This document shows positions 60,252 to 60,402 of a stretch of 60,402 bases of DNA, piece after piece. Made by a program: the position numbers and the translations under genes. The notes beneath the pieces were generated by a model. That model searched no databases. It saw only the letters and a list, made by a program, of their open reading frames with translations, and was not told the origin of the DNA. Source of the DNA: Sinomonas terrae (GTDB lineage: Bacteria; Actinomycetota; Actinomycetes; Actinomycetales; Micrococcaceae); assembly GCF_022539255.1 (NCBI RefSeq), contig NZ_JAKZBV010000003.1, positions 1 through 60,402 of the forward strand, read 5' to 3'. Position 1 is the stretch's first letter; the number at the start of each line of letters is the position of its first letter.

Positions 60252-60402
60252 TCAGGCGGTCTCGATGTAGGCCAGGACGGCGCGGACTTCGGCGGTCTGG
60301 CCTTCGGGGACGACGATTTCGGCGAGCACTCCGGAGGCGGGGGACTCGAGGGTCTCCTCGACCTTCTCTGCCTCGACCTCGGCCAGGGGCTCGTCCTCGG
60401 CG
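60252..60402 (-). CDS. Free-standing lipoyl carrier protein, C-terminal part (begins at 92)
   Basis: Continuation across the window ends of the gene starting at ATG 92. Base pair 60402 completes the codon begun by bases 2 and 1 (GTC, Val31). The frame then reads AEDEPLAEVEAEKVEETLES, with Lys44 as the lipoylation site in an E-A-E-K-V-E context, then SPASGVL and a terminal VRAVLAYIETA. The TGA lies at 60254-60252. The total of 80 residues is exactly one lipoyl domain. The neighbouring aldolase starts 30 bp downstream in the same operon. Confidence 0.92.
   Translation of the reverse strand, partial: AEDEPLAEVEAEKVEETLESPASGVLAEIVVPEGQTAEVRAVLAYIETA

Noticed and set aside
1..60402. tRNA, rRNA or CRISPR genes
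   Set aside because: I found no cloverleaf-like, ribosomal or repeat-spacer sequences on reading through both strands; a dedicated scan was not possible.
58696..60402. An E3 (dihydrolipoamide dehydrogenase) gene
   Set aside because: No pyridine-nucleotide-disulfide reductase with a CXXXXC redox motif occurs anywhere; the FAD proteins present are GlpD-like.

Overview
The window looks like one complete circular plasmid of 60,402 bp rather than a slice of chromosome. The minus-strand gene that runs off base 1 continues in frame at base 60402. Joined, the two pieces make an intact 80-residue lipoyl-domain protein. The rest fits a plasmid: a primase-type replication protein (13090-14955), ParA/ParB with matching palindromes on both sides, a MobC/relaxase pair with a candidate transfer origin (39.0-41.3 kb), two toxin-antitoxin pairs (MazEF-like and zeta-like) and a serine resolvase. 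High GC, frequent GTG starts, clear GGAGG ribosome sites and the gene families suggest an actinobacterium, most likely Micrococcaceae (Arthrobacter/Sinomonas-like). That taxonomic call is inference.

About half of the plasmid (41.4-60.4 kb and 0-9.8 kb, contiguous on the circle) is one catabolic region. Transcript 1 runs leftwards from 9825 through base 1 to 58696. It encodes a ribose-type ABC importer, a glycerol-1-phosphate-dehydrogenase-like enzyme (AraM family), an FGGY sugar kinase, a NagD/AraL-type phosphatase, the E1 alpha and beta subunits of an acetoin-dehydrogenase-like complex, a free lipoyl carrier, a class II aldolase and an E2 catalytic core. Transcript 2 (49065 to 41386, leftwards) encodes two GlpD-like FAD dehydrogenases, a GlpK-like kinase, a lipoate ligase/octanoyltransferase-like protein, lipoyl synthase and a beta-keto acid cleavage enzyme. 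A SorC-type regulator is divergent from it. Transcripts 3 and 4 (50455-58268, rightwards) encode an epoxide hydrolase, a second ribose-type importer and a PepD-like dipeptidase.

My reading, as inference: the region imports one or more small polyols or hydroxy-ketones, phosphorylates and oxidises them, splits them with an aldolase, and oxidatively cleaves an alpha-hydroxyketone or 2-oxo intermediate to acyl-CoA on a lipoyl complex that the plasmid lipoylates itself. A short AT-rich motif recurs in front of four of the transcripts and is a candidate SorC operator. No E3 (dihydrolipoamide dehydrogenase) is present.

The other half is backbone and cargo. 10-12 kb holds remnants of a transposase and a relaxase, a nuclease-like protein and mazEF. 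12.7-16.9 kb is replication and partition. 17-22.6 kb holds a fatty-acid desaturase, a cold-shock protein, small hypotheticals and a TetR regulator. 22.8-24.9 kb holds the zeta module and resolvase. 25.4-33.1 kb is an envelope and metal region with a secreted protein, a DUF1345 protein, two NRAMP-like transporters, an MgtE-N/CBS protein and an M-box magnesium riboswitch. 33.1-38.7 kb is a lower-quality patch of unknown and broken genes, including one disrupted by a 10-bp tandem repeat. 38.7-41.3 kb is mobilisation.
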